Numbered from the stretch's first letter, positions 8,192 through 18,017 are shown. The stretch: 64,000 bases of DNA from Calditrichota bacterium (GCA_020637445.1 JACJVZ010000003.1:248001-312000); one strand, 5' to 3'. The notes: generated by a model from the sequence alone, not told the origin. Made by a program: numbers and translations.

Positions 8192-9184
8192 ATGGCTGCG
8201 ATCTACCGATGGATCATGCGCGTCGCGCTGTTTGTCAGTGCGATTTTCATTCTGTTCGTGCTGCGCGAATTGGTGACGTGGTATGTCTTTTTTGAGAAAT
8301 TCGGAGCGTGGGCTGGAATTGCTTATGTAGTTGGTGTGTTAGGATTGGTGAGCTATTTTGTCGTTCTGCCGATTTGGAATATTTTCGCGCTGCCGAGTTT
8401 CGGAACACCGGTTGAAAATCCCAGCGAGAAACAGAAGCGGCAAATGCTTGAGCGGCGCGGAAGAATTTTGGGATTGTCGCGCTCTGAAGTGAAATCTCGC
8501 GGTGAAGCGGAGCTGCTCTCCTACATACATAAGGAAATCGCAAGACGGTCGGAAGAGGCTGCAGCCATCCGGCGTAAACATGTAACTGTTACCTTCATCG
8601 GCACGGCGGCGTCGCAAAGCGCGGTGGTGGATTTGTTCGTGGTGATTTCGGCGGCGCTGAAAGTGACGTGGAAGACGTTTCAGGTGTACGGTGTACGCAC
8701 ACCGTTGAAAGATACGCTGGCGATTTTCAGAGAGATTGCGGTCGGCGGTGCGCTGGGAGCGAGTGAAATCGCGGAGACCGGAGGTGAAGTGTTCAGCCAC
8801 TTTGCTTTCAAGAGCTTCTCAAAATTTCCGGCATGGAATTTCTTCGTGGAGTGTTTGGCCGACGGATTGGTGAACAGCTATTTGGTCTGCCGGATTGCGA
8901 TGATTGCTGAAAATTATTGCGCGACGGCTTACACTGAGAAAGCCGCGCACTGGCAGCCGACGGTGAAGGCGACGTACCGCGCGACGTTTGACATTTTGCA
9001 TGAATCGGGCGACCAGATCAGGAAAGCGCTCGGGCCTTCGTATAAATGGGCGATAGACTTGCTATTTCGGCGCGCGAAATCCGATGCGGAACCCGCGGCG
9101 GAAGAGAGCAGTGAACAAAAAGGATTGATCACAAAATTAACTGAATATTTCAACAAGTGGCGAACAGGACCAGAGACAACATAA
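8192..9184 (+). CDS. Membrane protein with DUF697-like domain
   Basis: A 330-residue protein with two N-terminal hydrophobic segments (about residues 7-26 and 38-63), a charged middle with KQKRQMLERRGRILG, and a C-terminal half (about 120-250: FIGTAASQSAVVDLFVVISAALKVTWKTFQVYG, then EIAVGGALGASEIAETGGEV) that resembles the DUF697/YcjF group. No enzymatic motif is visible. Its 3' end overlaps the start of typA by 28 bp in another frame, so the two are almost certainly one transcript. Confidence 0.65.
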   Translation: MAAIYRWIMRVALFVSAIFILFVLRELVTWYVFFEKFGAWAGIAYVVGVLGLVSYFVVLPIWNIFALPSFGTPVENPSEKQKRQMLERRGRILGLSRSEVKSRGEAELLSYIHKEIARRSEEAAAIRRKHVTVTFIGTAASQSAVVDLFVVISAALKVTWKTFQVYGVRTPLKDTLAIFREIAVGGALGASEIAETGGEVFSHFAFKSFSKFPAWNFFVECLADGLVNSYLVCRIAMIAENYCATAYTEKAAHWQPTVKATYRATFDILHESGDQIRKALGPSYKWAIDLLFRRAKSDAEPAAEESSEQKGLITKLTEYFNKWRTGPETT

Positions 9185-10995
9185 GGAACGTGGCGATTAT
9201 CGCGCACGTGGACCACGGTAAAACAACACTGGTGGATGCGATGCTGCATCAGGCGGGCGTATTCCGCGACAATCAGCATGTGGCAGAGCGCGTGATGGAT
9301 AAACTCGATCTCGAACGCGAAAAGGGAATCACGATTCTTTCGAAGAACACGACGATTCACTGGCAAGACAATCTTGTCAATATTTTGGATACGCCGGGTC
9401 ACGCGGACTTTGGCGGACAGGTGCAGCGGGTACTGCGTATGGTGGATGGATGTTTGCTGCTGGTGGACGCGAGTGAAGGCCCGCTGCCGCAGACGAGGTA
9501 TGTGCTTTCGAACGCACTCGAACTCGGTTTGTCACCGATTGTGGTGATCAACAAGATCGACCGTCCGGACGCGCGGATCGGTGAAGTGCTCGATGAAGTG
9601 CTTGAGCTGTTCTTGGATTTGGATGCTTCGGAAGAGCAATGTCATTTTCCTGTAGTGTACACGAACGCGAAAATAGGCACGGCGACGATGGATTTGAGCA
9701 CTGAGGGCGAAAATTTGATGCCGCTGTTCAGATTGATATTCGACAAGGTTCCGCCGCCGAAGTATGACGATGAAGCTCCGCTCCAACTGCAGATTACGAC
9801 GCTCGACTACAGTGACTACGTGGGACGCATCGGCATCGGCAGAATCGCAAATGGCACGATCAAACACGCGGAACAGATAGCGTTAATCAAACGCGACGGG
9901 ACAAAGTCGCAGGCAAAGATTGCGCAGCTCTATACGTATGACGGATTGGCTCGCGTCGACGCAAAGAGCGCTTCCGCGGGTGAAATCGTGGCGGTGGCCG
10001 GAGTGGAAGACATGGACATCGGCGATACGATTACGTCGCTGACCGATCCGCGCCCGCTGCCTCCGCTGAAAATCGACGAGCCGACGCTCGAAATGGTGTT
10101 CGGTGTAAATACGTCGCCGTTTGCCGGACGGGAAGGGCAGTTTGTCACGACACGTCAGATACGCGACAGGCTCTTCAAAGAGATTCAGGGCAATCCCGCG
10201 CTGCGAGTAGAAGATGCGGAAAGCGTCGAAGGCTACCGTGTGTATGGCCGCGGAGAATTGCAGATGGCAATTCTGATCGAGACCATGCGTCGCGAAGGTT
10301 TTGAGATGGGAGTCGGCAAGCCGCGCGTGTTGTTTAAGACGATAAACGGAGTGCGCGTCGAACCGTACGAAGAAGTATTGATGGATTGCCCGGAAGAATT
10401 CGTCGGAGTGGTCACCAGCACATTGGGCATGCGGCGCGGACGGATGACGCACATGACCGATCACGCAACGGGTTGGGTGCGGCTCACGTTTGAGATTCCG
10501 ATGCGCGGTTTGATCGGCATTCGCCCGATTATGCTGACGATGACGCGCGGCACGGCGATCATGAACACGAACTTCCTCGAATACCGTCCGGTAGAGGGCG
10601 AAGTGACGCAGCGCGCGACGGGTGTTTTGGTGGCTGACCGCGAAGGCAAGGTGACGGCCTATGCTTTGAACAGCTTGCAGGATCGCGGTGAAGTATTTGT
10701 CGCGCCGGGAACACCGGTTTATGAAGGGATGATTTGCGGAGAAAATTCGCGCGACAACGACCTCGTCGTGAACATCGTGCGTGACAAGAAGTTGACGAAC
10801 ATGCGCGCGTCGGGAAGTGATGAGAATTACAAAATTGCGCCGCCGCGCCCGATGTCACTGGAAGAAGCGATTGCATTCATCAATGACGACGAGTTAGTGG
10901 AAGTGACCCCCAAGACTGTGCGGCTCAGAAAGTACTATTTGCGGGAAGAAGAGAGGAAACAAGCGGCTAAACGGGCGGCAGCGGCAGTCTCATAA
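9157..10995 (+). CDS. typA: Translational GTPase TypA/BipA
   Basis: Ribosome-associated GTPase of 612 residues involved in stress adaptation and 50S assembly. The G1 motif is AHVDHGKTTLVDA (about residue 18), followed by LEREKGITILSKNT (switch I), DTPGHADFGG (G3) and NKIDRPDA (G4). The C-terminal domain includes LIGIRPIMLTMTRGTAIMNTNF, characteristic of TypA rather than EF-G or LepA. The start is GTG at 9157 inside the preceding gene; no other start would keep the N-terminal strand before G1. A strong terminator follows. Confidence 0.95.
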   Translation: MANRTRDNIRNVAIIAHVDHGKTTLVDAMLHQAGVFRDNQHVAERVMDKLDLEREKGITILSKNTTIHWQDNLVNILDTPGHADFGGQVQRVLRMVDGCLLLVDASEGPLPQTRYVLSNALELGLSPIVVINKIDRPDARIGEVLDEVLELFLDLDASEEQCHFPVVYTNAKIGTATMDLSTEGENLMPLFRLIFDKVPPPKYDDEAPLQLQITTLDYSDYVGRIGIGRIANGTIKHAEQIALIKRDGTKSQAKIAQLYTYDGLARVDAKSASAGEIVAVAGVEDMDIGDTITSLTDPRPLPPLKIDEPTLEMVFGVNTSPFAGREGQFVTTRQIRDRLFKEIQGNPALRVEDAESVEGYRVYGRGELQMAILIETMRREGFEMGVGKPRVLFKTINGVRVEPYEEVLMDCPEEFVGVVTSTLGMRRGRMTHMTDHATGWVRLTFEIPMRGLIGIRPIMLTMTRGTAIMNTNFLEYRPVEGEVTQRATGVLVADREGKVTAYALNSLQDRGEVFVAPGTPVYEGMICGENSRDNDLVVNIVRDKKLTNMRASGSDENYKIAPPRPMSLEEAIAFINDDELVEVTPKTVRLRKYYLREEERKQAAKRAAAAVS

Positions 10996-11034
10996 TTCTG
11001 CCCCAACTTCAGAGGACTCAATTATTTTGACCCG

Positions 11035-11064
11035 AAAAGGCAGGAGAAATCCTGCCTTTTTTTG
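11035..11064 (+). terminator. Intrinsic terminator after typA
   Basis: AAAAGGCAGGA / TCCTGCCTTTT with a 4-nt loop and a run of T residues, 40 bp after the typA stop. Confidence 0.9.
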
Positions 11065-11117
11065 TTGCAGAATTATGACACTTAGTGGCATATTTTTATT
11101 GCTTTGTAAGAATATGT

Positions 11118-11151
11118 TGTTATGTTCAATAATAATTCATTTGACATAACA
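11118..11151. promoter_or_regulatory. Inverted repeat upstream of the beta-helix gene (possible operator)
   Basis: TGTTATGTTCAA and TTGACATAACA form a nearly perfect inverted repeat separated by 11 AT-rich bases. It lies 24 bp before the ATG of the secreted protein gene, in a very AT-rich stretch. The right arm contains a TTGACA hexamer. It could be an operator or part of the promoter. Confidence 0.4.
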
Positions 11152-11174
11152 TCCAATAAATCGAGGGAATAGCT

Positions 11175-12263
11175 ATGAAGAAGCTGATTTTAGTATTGGT
11201 CGTGGCCGGACTGGTTTCCAGCGCCACAGCAACGATTCGGACGGTGAGTCAGTTTGGGACAGCAGATTACACATCTGTTTCATCGGCGGTCAGTGCAAGC
11301 TCAACGGGCGACACGATTCTGGTATCGCCGGGATCTTACAACGACGCTATCACCATCACATTTCGGACGATTACCATCATCGGCGCGGGTTGGGACGCGA
11401 CTCAGATTTCGCCTTCAAGCGGAGCAGCGCTTACCCTGAGTACCAGTTCCAATGGATCAGTTCTTGAGGGAATGGCGATAGTGGCAAATACGACCGTGCT
11501 AAACACCGGAGGCAACACCGACTCGGTGACTATTCGGAGGTGCACAATGCAGACACCTCAGAATTTTGGATATTCATTGACCAACTGCCGGAGGATATAT
11601 TTTGAGGATTGTGTCTTGACGTCCACTGCCAACAGCACAATGTTCAATGTTTCAGTTCAGACCAACTCAACGCTGACGCTGCGGGGCTGCATACTTGGAT
11701 TCAACGGAACGTCAGCAAGTTCTTCTGTTTACTTTAGTGGAAACAACGGCAGTCCGGTCGAGATTACGAATTGTACATTCGTCAATTGCCGTCAGATTTT
11801 CAATTTGAGTGGGGCGCAGCCAGTTGTGGCGATCAACAATGTCCTTTACGATTGGACGGGTGGCGTAAGTTGGGGATCCTATCTTGCGGGAAGCGTATTT
11901 GACTATAATGCATCGGATGCCACAGGTCCGGCGATTCCGGGTGACTTCACGAATCATGTTTCACTTGGAGCAAACGATCCGTTCGTGAACTATGACGAGT
12001 CGCTAAATTATCAGCACGGAGTTAGTGATTTACACTTGAATGGCGGCACGGGTGGATTATTGCTTACGGACGCAGGCAATCCTCTGATTTTTGATGTAGA
12101 CGCGTCACAATCAGACGTGGGCGCCTATGGCGGCCCGAAGCCGCTGGTGGACAACGGAGTTCCGTCGTATCCGTTCGTGATCTCGCTTGATGTGCCGAAC
12201 TTACTTGAGTCCGGCGACGATCTAAATGTATCTTCGACAGGCCGAGTCGGACCACGATATTAA
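11175..12263 (+). CDS. Secreted right-handed beta-helix (pectate-lyase-fold) protein
   Basis: A 362-residue exported protein. The signal peptide is residues 1-19 (hydrophobic core LILVLVVAGLVSS, cleavage after ATA). The mature protein opens with the usual entry of parallel beta-helix proteins (adequate spacing of TVSQFGTADYTSVSSAV and GDTILVSPGSYNDAITI) and continues with short, Asn/Thr/Ser-rich strands (VTIRRCTM, IYFEDCVL, LTLRGCILGF, VEITNCTF), consistent with stacked coils. No catalytic lyase residues are evident and no T9SS sorting domain is present. RBS GAGGG. The four-repeat secreted protein follows 21 bp downstream. Confidence 0.7.
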   Translation: MKKLILVLVVAGLVSSATATIRTVSQFGTADYTSVSSAVSASSTGDTILVSPGSYNDAITITFRTITIIGAGWDATQISPSSGAALTLSTSSNGSVLEGMAIVANTTVLNTGGNTDSVTIRRCTMQTPQNFGYSLTNCRRIYFEDCVLTSTANSTMFNVSVQTNSTLTLRGCILGFNGTSASSSVYFSGNNGSPVEITNCTFVNCRQIFNLSGAQPVVAINNVLYDWTGGVSWGSYLAGSVFDYNASDATGPAIPGDFTNHVSLGANDPFVNYDESLNYQHGVSDLHLNGGTGGLLLTDAGNPLIFDVDASQSDVGAYGGPKPLVDNGVPSYPFVISLDVPNLLESGDDLNVSSTGRVGPRY

Positions 12264-12284
12264 ACAAACTCAGGAGGATTTCTC

Positions 12285-13520
12285 ATGAGACTCATGAGTT
12301 TGCTGGCCTGTGTTGTGATAACGAGTGTGCTTGCGCACGCTCTCACCATCACGCAGGCTGAATATTATGTCGACAGTGATCCGGGCGAAGGCTTCGGAAC
12401 GTCGATCGCGATTACAAGCGGCGAGAGCGTTTCGTTTTCGTCTCTGCCAATTTCAACGGTCGGACTTGACCCGGATAAATTGCACAGTTTGTATGTTCGT
12501 TATCTATCGAACGAAGGGTACTGGAGTTTGGGCGAAGGCCGGTACTTCTACCCGCTCCAGGCAAGTTCCGGCGCGCTGAATCAGATCAATATCGTTTCCG
12601 GTGAATACTGGTTTGACGGCGATGCGCCGACCGCATTTGACGTGCCGGATTCACCGGAAGTAAGCTATCCCGCGCTTGTCCCGTCAAGTAGTCTCCAGGA
12701 CAATACACTACACACATTTCACCTGCGGTACTTGGACGACGATGGAAGCATCGCATTGGCTGAGGGCAGGTATTTCTATGTTTTGGCAACACAAGCAGGA
12801 AACGTGCAAATCAAGACGGTGACACAGCTTGAATATTGGTTTGACAGCGATGCTCCGACGCAAGTTGACTTGACGGACGCCCCGGAAGTGAATTTTGCTG
12901 ACTTAATTCCGCCGGGAACGGACAGCGGAATACACACATTCAATCTTCGCTTTTTGGATGACGAAGGAGTTTGGAGTTTTGCGGAAACACGGAGGTTTGT
13001 AATTATCTCCGAACTTGCAGGTTCAATCACTCCGAAAAATATCGTCGCGGCGGAGTACTTCATTAACGGTGATCCGGGTCCCGGAGGTGCGATTGCAATC
13101 CCGACCCCCGTGGACGGAACCTATGATGAAGGGGATGAAGAGGCTGCGGTCGTGGTGTCCGGCTTGCCGATCGGACTGCATCTCTTCTGTATTCGTTATC
13201 AGGACAGCGAAGGAATTTGGACACCGGCCTTTTGCGACTCTGTGTATATGTCGCCCATTTTAGTGATTCAGCCATCAGGGACTGACATTGTCTTGTCGTG
13301 GTTCGCCGATCCGCTGCACGTTCCATTTCACGTGTACCGGTCGCCGACTCCGGACGGAACTTTCACGGAAATCGGTACAAGCGATTCGCTGGGCTATTTG
13401 GATGCGGGAGTTCTCGGTACTTCGGATGAACAGAACATTTATCATGTGAGAACGACCTCGGGAGCATTGTCGACATTTCGTTTGCCGGAAGCATCGGGGA
13501 GTCAACGCCGAGTGAAGTAA
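12285..13520 (+). CDS. Secreted protein with four ~90-residue internal repeats
   Basis: A 411-residue exported protein that I cannot assign. After a signal peptide (residues 1-19) come four repeats, each opening with a strand of the form AEYYVDSDPG / GEYWFDGDAP / LEYWFDSDAP / AEYFINGDPG and closing with LHSLYVRYLSNEGYWS / LHTFHLRYLDDDGSIA / IHTFNLRFLDDEGVWS / LHLFCIRYQDSEGIWT. A fibronectin-like module ends the protein. The closing Y-x-D-x-E/D-G-x-W strand is typical of repeats in large FCB surface proteins. RBS AGGAGG is clear. No T9SS tail is present, so final location is unclear. Confidence 0.65.
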   Translation: MRLMSLLACVVITSVLAHALTITQAEYYVDSDPGEGFGTSIAITSGESVSFSSLPISTVGLDPDKLHSLYVRYLSNEGYWSLGEGRYFYPLQASSGALNQINIVSGEYWFDGDAPTAFDVPDSPEVSYPALVPSSSLQDNTLHTFHLRYLDDDGSIALAEGRYFYVLATQAGNVQIKTVTQLEYWFDSDAPTQVDLTDAPEVNFADLIPPGTDSGIHTFNLRFLDDEGVWSFAETRRFVIISELAGSITPKNIVAAEYFINGDPGPGGAIAIPTPVDGTYDEGDEEAAVVVSGLPIGLHLFCIRYQDSEGIWTPAFCDSVYMSPILVIQPSGTDIVLSWFADPLHVPFHVYRSPTPDGTFTEIGTSDSLGYLDAGVLGTSDEQNIYHVRTTSGALSTFRLPEASGSQRRVK

Positions 13521-13546
13521 ATCCTGCAATAATACACTTTGGGAAG

Positions 13547-13575
13547 AGTCCGCGTGTTAGAAGCGCGGACTTTCT
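13547..13575 (+). terminator. Intrinsic terminator
   Basis: AGTCCGCG / CGCGGACT with a 9-nt loop followed by TTCTCATTTTATT, ending the two-gene secreted-protein operon. Confidence 0.75.
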
Positions 13576-13746
13576 CATTTTATTAGCTAGCACTATGCAA
13601 GCATATTGTGAGCTAATGAAAGTTCAACCTCTCCTCAACGTCAGCATAGCAAAAGTCTCACGCGAGAAACACGAGGAAGTGATAGATTTCGCGTTCTGAC
13701 TGAGAAGTCGAAGCACACTCTGAAAAAAATATGCAAGGAGAGAAAG

Positions 13747-16533
13747 ATGAGAAACTTAGGCAAGGCTTTGTTGATGACGTTGATCGTCTTGAGCTTGAAC
13801 GCGGGTTCGGCTTGGGCGAATTTCACGCTGACGATTCTGCACAACAATGACGGCGAATCGAAGCTGTCGACACTTGGAACGACGCAGCCTGATTACGCCG
13901 GCGCTGCCCGCTTTGTAACGAAGGTCAACGACCTCAAGACTTGGGCAAACACGAACACGGACGGTTTTGTAATGCTGTCCTCGGGCGACAACTTTTTTGC
14001 GGGTGCTCAGTACAACGCGGGTGTGAACAACGGCGTGTACTATGACGCTCTGGTGTTGGACAAGATTGGCTACAGCGCACTGGCGTTCGGTAACCACGAT
14101 TTCGATTTCGGCTGCAACACGCTTGCCGCATTCATGGATGACTATTCGACGCTGCCCTATCCTCTGTATGTCATCTGCAACATGGATTTCTCGGCTGAGC
14201 CCGCGATGCAGGCTCAGGTGAACGCGGGCCGCATTGTTCCGAGCACGATTTTGAACGTGAACGGTACGTTGGTCGGCGTGGTTGGCGCGATTTATCCGGA
14301 TTTGGCTTCAATTTCCAGCCCCGGTAACGCCGTGGTGGATCCAAACCTTGCAGCCGCGGTTCAGGCTCAAGTGGATGCCATGGTTTTGAACGGCGCGAAT
14401 ATTATCATCATGATTTCGCACCTTCAGGACACGGCCAACGAAGAAGCTCTGGTTGCTCAGCTTCAGGGTGTGGACGTTGTGATCGCCGGCGGCGCGGACG
14501 AGTTCCTTGCCAACGCGGGCATCTCGCCTGTGTACCCCGGTGACGTTGTGAACCCGGTTCGCACCTATCCGTTGGTTCGTCAGGACTTGAACGGTGACGA
14601 CGTGCTGGTAGTTACGACGACGGGCGAATATAAGTATGTTGGCCGTTTAGTGGTTGAGTTTGACAATAACGGCGACGCGATTGCCGTGGATCCGATTTCG
14701 AATCCGGTTTGTGTGTTGGATGCTTCGATTGACGCGGTGAACGGTGTGACGGCGGACCCGGCTTGTGTGGCCGCAGTAATCAACCCGGTTGAAACCTACA
14801 TCAACAATCTGGCCACGCACGTGATTGCGACGACCGACGTTCCGCTGAACGGCACGCGTCCGTTGATCCGCCAGGTTGAGACGAACCAGGGCGACATTTT
14901 CGCCGATGCCATGCTGTGGGAAGGCCAGCGCAGAGCCGCATCGTTTGGCGTTTGCGTTCCTAACGTCGCGTTCCAGAACGGCGGTGGTATGCGTAAGAAC
15001 GACGGTGAAATCCCCGTGGGCAACGTGTCGGAATTGAACACCTACGAAATCGCGGCGTTTGACAACCAGGTTTCGATTACGCCGAACATTCCGGTTCAGC
15101 AGTTCAAGGAAATGCTGGAAGCGGCTGTTCGCCTTTCGCCCTCGCAGAACGGCGGCTTTTTGCAGGTTGCGGGTTTCAAGTACACGTACGACAACACCCG
15201 TCAAGCTCAAGTTTTGGACGGCAGCTTGAACGTGGTGACTCCGGGCGAGCGCGTGCGCGACGTCGTGCTGAATGACGGAACGGTAATCGTCAGCTGCGGC
15301 GAAGTCGTCTCGGGCGCACCAGACCTCTGCATCGCGACGAACAACTTCACGGCCGGTCAGAGCGGCGACAATATTCCGTTCCGCGGCGCTCCGCTGACGT
15401 TGATTGGTGTGACCTATCAGCAGGCTCTGTACAACTACATCGTTGAAGCGACCGGCTTGAACGGCGTGATCACGGGTGCTCAGTATCCTGTGACGCCGGG
15501 ACAGTACCGTATCGTCGAGCGCACGTTCACGCAGACGTTCACGAACAATAACACGGCTGCGATCTTCACGGCGACGGCAACGACGGACGCGATGACAAAC
15601 TTGAGCAGCGGATTCAGCGTGAACTTCTACCCGTCGAATGCGCCGACTTCGATGACGGGCAGCTTCTCGCGCGTTCGTCCGGCTTTGTCGGATATCGATT
15701 ACAACCTGCCCGAAGCGTTTGCGGTGGGTCGTTACTTCAACTTCACGACGGAGAACGACGGTTCGTCAAGCACGAACGCCGACCTTTACTTCAATGCCTG
15801 CGAAGTTCCGGCGGGCCTGTCGCTGAACAATCTCGTAGCGGTGCGCACGGAAGACGGCGGCGCAAACTGGTATACGGTTGCCCCGATTTCCGTTACGAGT
15901 ATCGGCAACGGCATCTACAAAGCCGAGTTTGAGAATGTCGGCACTATCGAAGGTTTCTGGGGCTTGGGAGTTCGTGACCGCGTGCTGCCGGTTGAGCTGA
16001 CGAGCTTTGACGCTGAAGCCATCAACGGCGAAGTTGCTTTGATGTGGACGACAGCTTCGGAATCAGACGTCGCACGATTCGAACTTTCGCGCAACGGCGA
16101 TAAGATTGCCGAGATCACGGCGCAGAACAACCCGACCGGCGCGACCTACAGCTTCACCGACCGCGTCGAAGCGGGTTCATACACGTATGAACTTTCCGAA
16201 GTGTCGATGAACGGTGAGCACATCGTTTTGGGTACGACCTCAATTGAACTTTCCGACGGCGCAGTCGCCAATGAGTACGAATTGGGCGAGGCCCATCCGA
16301 ACCCGTTCAACCCGACAACCAGCATCGACTTCGTGATTGCCAATGCCGAAAACGTGAAGCTCGACGTCTTCAACCCGCTGGGTCAAGTTGTGGCCACGTT
16401 GGCCGACGGCCGGATGGAAGCCGGCAGCCACACGGTGCAGTTTGACGGCGCGAACCTGACGAGCGGTATTTACTTCTACCGTTTGGAAGCCGGTTCGTTC
16501 TCCGCGATGAAGAAGATGGTTCTGGTCAAGTAG
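13747..16533 (+). CDS. 5'-nucleotidase/2',3'-cyclic phosphodiesterase-like metallophosphatase with T9SS sorting domain
   Basis: A 928-residue secreted protein: signal peptide 1-24 (cleavage after AWA), calcineurin-like domain to about residue 260 (LHNND 31-35, SSGDN 78-82, FGNHDFDFG 114-122, MISHL near 221), 5'-nucleotidase C-terminal domain about 350-590 (FQNGGGMRKNDGEIP, then NTYEIAAFDNQV), a linker beta-sandwich opening with LPVELTSFDAEAINGEVALMW, and a type A sorting domain in the last 85 residues (HPNPFNPTTSIDF ... ASGIYFYRL-like, KKMVLVK). Two usual metal-ligand positions appear changed: NDGE instead of NDxH and GGADE instead of GHSH. It is probably surface-anchored and salvages nucleotides, but activity is uncertain. 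RBS AAGGAG. Confidence 0.85.
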   Translation: MRNLGKALLMTLIVLSLNAGSAWANFTLTILHNNDGESKLSTLGTTQPDYAGAARFVTKVNDLKTWANTNTDGFVMLSSGDNFFAGAQYNAGVNNGVYYDALVLDKIGYSALAFGNHDFDFGCNTLAAFMDDYSTLPYPLYVICNMDFSAEPAMQAQVNAGRIVPSTILNVNGTLVGVVGAIYPDLASISSPGNAVVDPNLAAAVQAQVDAMVLNGANIIIMISHLQDTANEEALVAQLQGVDVVIAGGADEFLANAGISPVYPGDVVNPVRTYPLVRQDLNGDDVLVVTTTGEYKYVGRLVVEFDNNGDAIAVDPISNPVCVLDASIDAVNGVTADPACVAAVINPVETYINNLATHVIATTDVPLNGTRPLIRQVETNQGDIFADAMLWEGQRRAASFGVCVPNVAFQNGGGMRKNDGEIPVGNVSELNTYEIAAFDNQVSITPNIPVQQFKEMLEAAVRLSPSQNGGFLQVAGFKYTYDNTRQAQVLDGSLNVVTPGERVRDVVLNDGTVIVSCGEVVSGAPDLCIATNNFTAGQSGDNIPFRGAPLTLIGVTYQQALYNYIVEATGLNGVITGAQYPVTPGQYRIVERTFTQTFTNNNTAAIFTATATTDAMTNLSSGFSVNFYPSNAPTSMTGSFSRVRPALSDIDYNLPEAFAVGRYFNFTTENDGSSSTNADLYFNACEVPAGLSLNNLVAVRTEDGGANWYTVAPISVTSIGNGIYKAEFENVGTIEGFWGLGVRDRVLPVELTSFDAEAINGEVALMWTTASESDVARFELSRNGDKIAEITAQNNPTGATYSFTDRVEAGSYTYELSEVSMNGEHIVLGTTSIELSDGAVANEYELGEAHPNPFNPTTSIDFVIANAENVKLDVFNPLGQVVATLADGRMEAGSHTVQFDGANLTSGIYFYRLEAGSFSAMKKMVLVK

Positions 16534-16593
16534 CCAGCCAGCATAGACGCTGGACTCAATGCGCTTCGCGGGCGCTTGGGTTTATTGAACAAG

Positions 16594-16627
16594 AAAACGC
16601 CCCGACCGTTTGGCCGGGGCGTTTTTT
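16594..16627. terminator. Bidirectional terminator
   Basis: AAAACGCCCCG / CGGGGCGTTTT with a 10-nt loop and T-runs on both strands, between the convergent nucleotidase and ABC permease genes. Confidence 0.88.
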
Positions 16628-16682
16628 GTTTGAGGATTCCGACAGGGAACCGCTGCGCTTGGTCCCTGCTCGGAGAGTTATG

Positions 16683-18017
16683 TTATCCCAACTCCGTTGC
16701 CAGTCTCTTTCTAAAAATGACAATTGCGATGCCGGTCATGATCGCGGCCATACCGAGACAGACTCCGCATTCGAGCAGGATTCCGGAGATTCCTTGATTG
16801 CGCCAAAAGATGTCATTGAATCCGCGCATCGCCCAGTAGACGGGCGTAACTTCACTTATTGCGCGAATAAACGGCGGGAGCATGAAGCTGGGAAACATCG
16901 CGCCGCCGATGGACGAGATGCTTAGGATCACTACGACTTGAATGCCGCTTGCTTGCTCTTCGGTGCCGGACAGCGCGGAGATAATCAATCCGACGCCGCT
17001 CATCACAATCGCGGTCACCACAATCATCAGAAGCAGCGCGGGCAAGTGATCCCAAATCTGCAAGTCGAAAATCAACCAGCCATAAACCATCATCGCAAAA
17101 AGTTGAAAGCTGCCGAGCGTGACGGCATACAGAAGTTTCGAGAGCAGAATATCGCCTCCGGTCGCACCCATCAACAAGAGTCTTTGCGCCGTGCCCGAGC
17201 GCATTTCGCGCAGCAGCGACGCGGCGATTGCACCGACGCCGAAGAGCATGAACATCACGGCCGTGCCGGCGGTCGTATGTGACACGGCGGAATTGACGAC
17301 TTGTTGACCGACGACTTGCGTGCGGGTGATTTGATTTACTTTGTCAAAACTCTGCGCCATGTTGAAACCGCCGCTATCCGCGGCCGCGTTGTTCTCACCG
17401 AGCAGCATGTCTTCAGGCACGAGGTCCTTGAAGCTCATACCACTGTCGGGAAGTTCTACGCCGAAGTTTTTCTCAATCGCCGAAGCGAGATCCTTGTTGA
17501 ACATCGACGTTGACATTGAGTCCAGCATGCCGGACATCATCGCCGACGGCATCAGCATTGGAAAGGTCTCGAACGAAGTCTTTTGCATCAGCCCGAGCAA
17601 AACTCCGGCAGTTATTGGATCACGAGTATCTTCGAGAATGTGCGCGCGGATTTCACCGTCTTTAATGCCTTCGGTGAAATCCGAGGGAATCACCAAAGCA
17701 GCCGAGTAGGTTCCACCGTAAACAAGTTTTGCCGCGGCGGCACTGTCATACATGGAGCTGTCCTTAGGCGAACGGTCGATCATCTGCAGTTCTTCGAGTT
17801 TGTCGAGCGAAGAAATGAACCGCGCGCCCGCCGGGCCGAGGTCCTCGTTGACGGCAATCACTCTCAGCTCTTTCAGTCCTTCACTGCCTTGACCGCCGAA
17901 CACAAATCCAAACACGACGATCATCACCATAGGCACAATAAAAGCAAGCCCGAGTGCGACGGGGTCCGCGAGAAAGATCGCGAGGTCTTTGCGGGCCAGA
18001 TACCAGATTTTTTTCAT
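16683..18017 (-). CDS. ABC-2 type transporter permease (drug/lipid exporter)
   Basis: A 444-residue permease. One N-terminal membrane helix (about 20-42) precedes a large extracytoplasmic domain (about 45-225), and five more helices fill the C-terminal half, with MLFGVGAIAASLLREMRSGTAQRLLLMGA as the coupling region. This is the ABC2_membrane_3 (YhfC/NatB-like) layout. The start codon overlaps the stop of the ATPase gene by 4 bp, so the two form one exporter. The exported substrate cannot be inferred. Confidence 0.87.
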   Translation of the reverse strand: MKKIWYLARKDLAIFLADPVALGLAFIVPMVMIVVFGFVFGGQGSEGLKELRVIAVNEDLGPAGARFISSLDKLEELQMIDRSPKDSSMYDSAAAAKLVYGGTYSAALVIPSDFTEGIKDGEIRAHILEDTRDPITAGVLLGLMQKTSFETFPMLMPSAMMSGMLDSMSTSMFNKDLASAIEKNFGVELPDSGMSFKDLVPEDMLLGENNAAADSGGFNMAQSFDKVNQITRTQVVGQQVVNSAVSHTTAGTAVMFMLFGVGAIAASLLREMRSGTAQRLLLMGATGGDILLSKLLYAVTLGSFQLFAMMVYGWLIFDLQIWDHLPALLLMIVVTAIVMSGVGLIISALSGTEEQASGIQVVVILSISSIGGAMFPSFMLPPFIRAISEVTPVYWAMRGFNDIFWRNQGISGILLECGVCLGMAAIMTGIAIVIFRKRLATELG

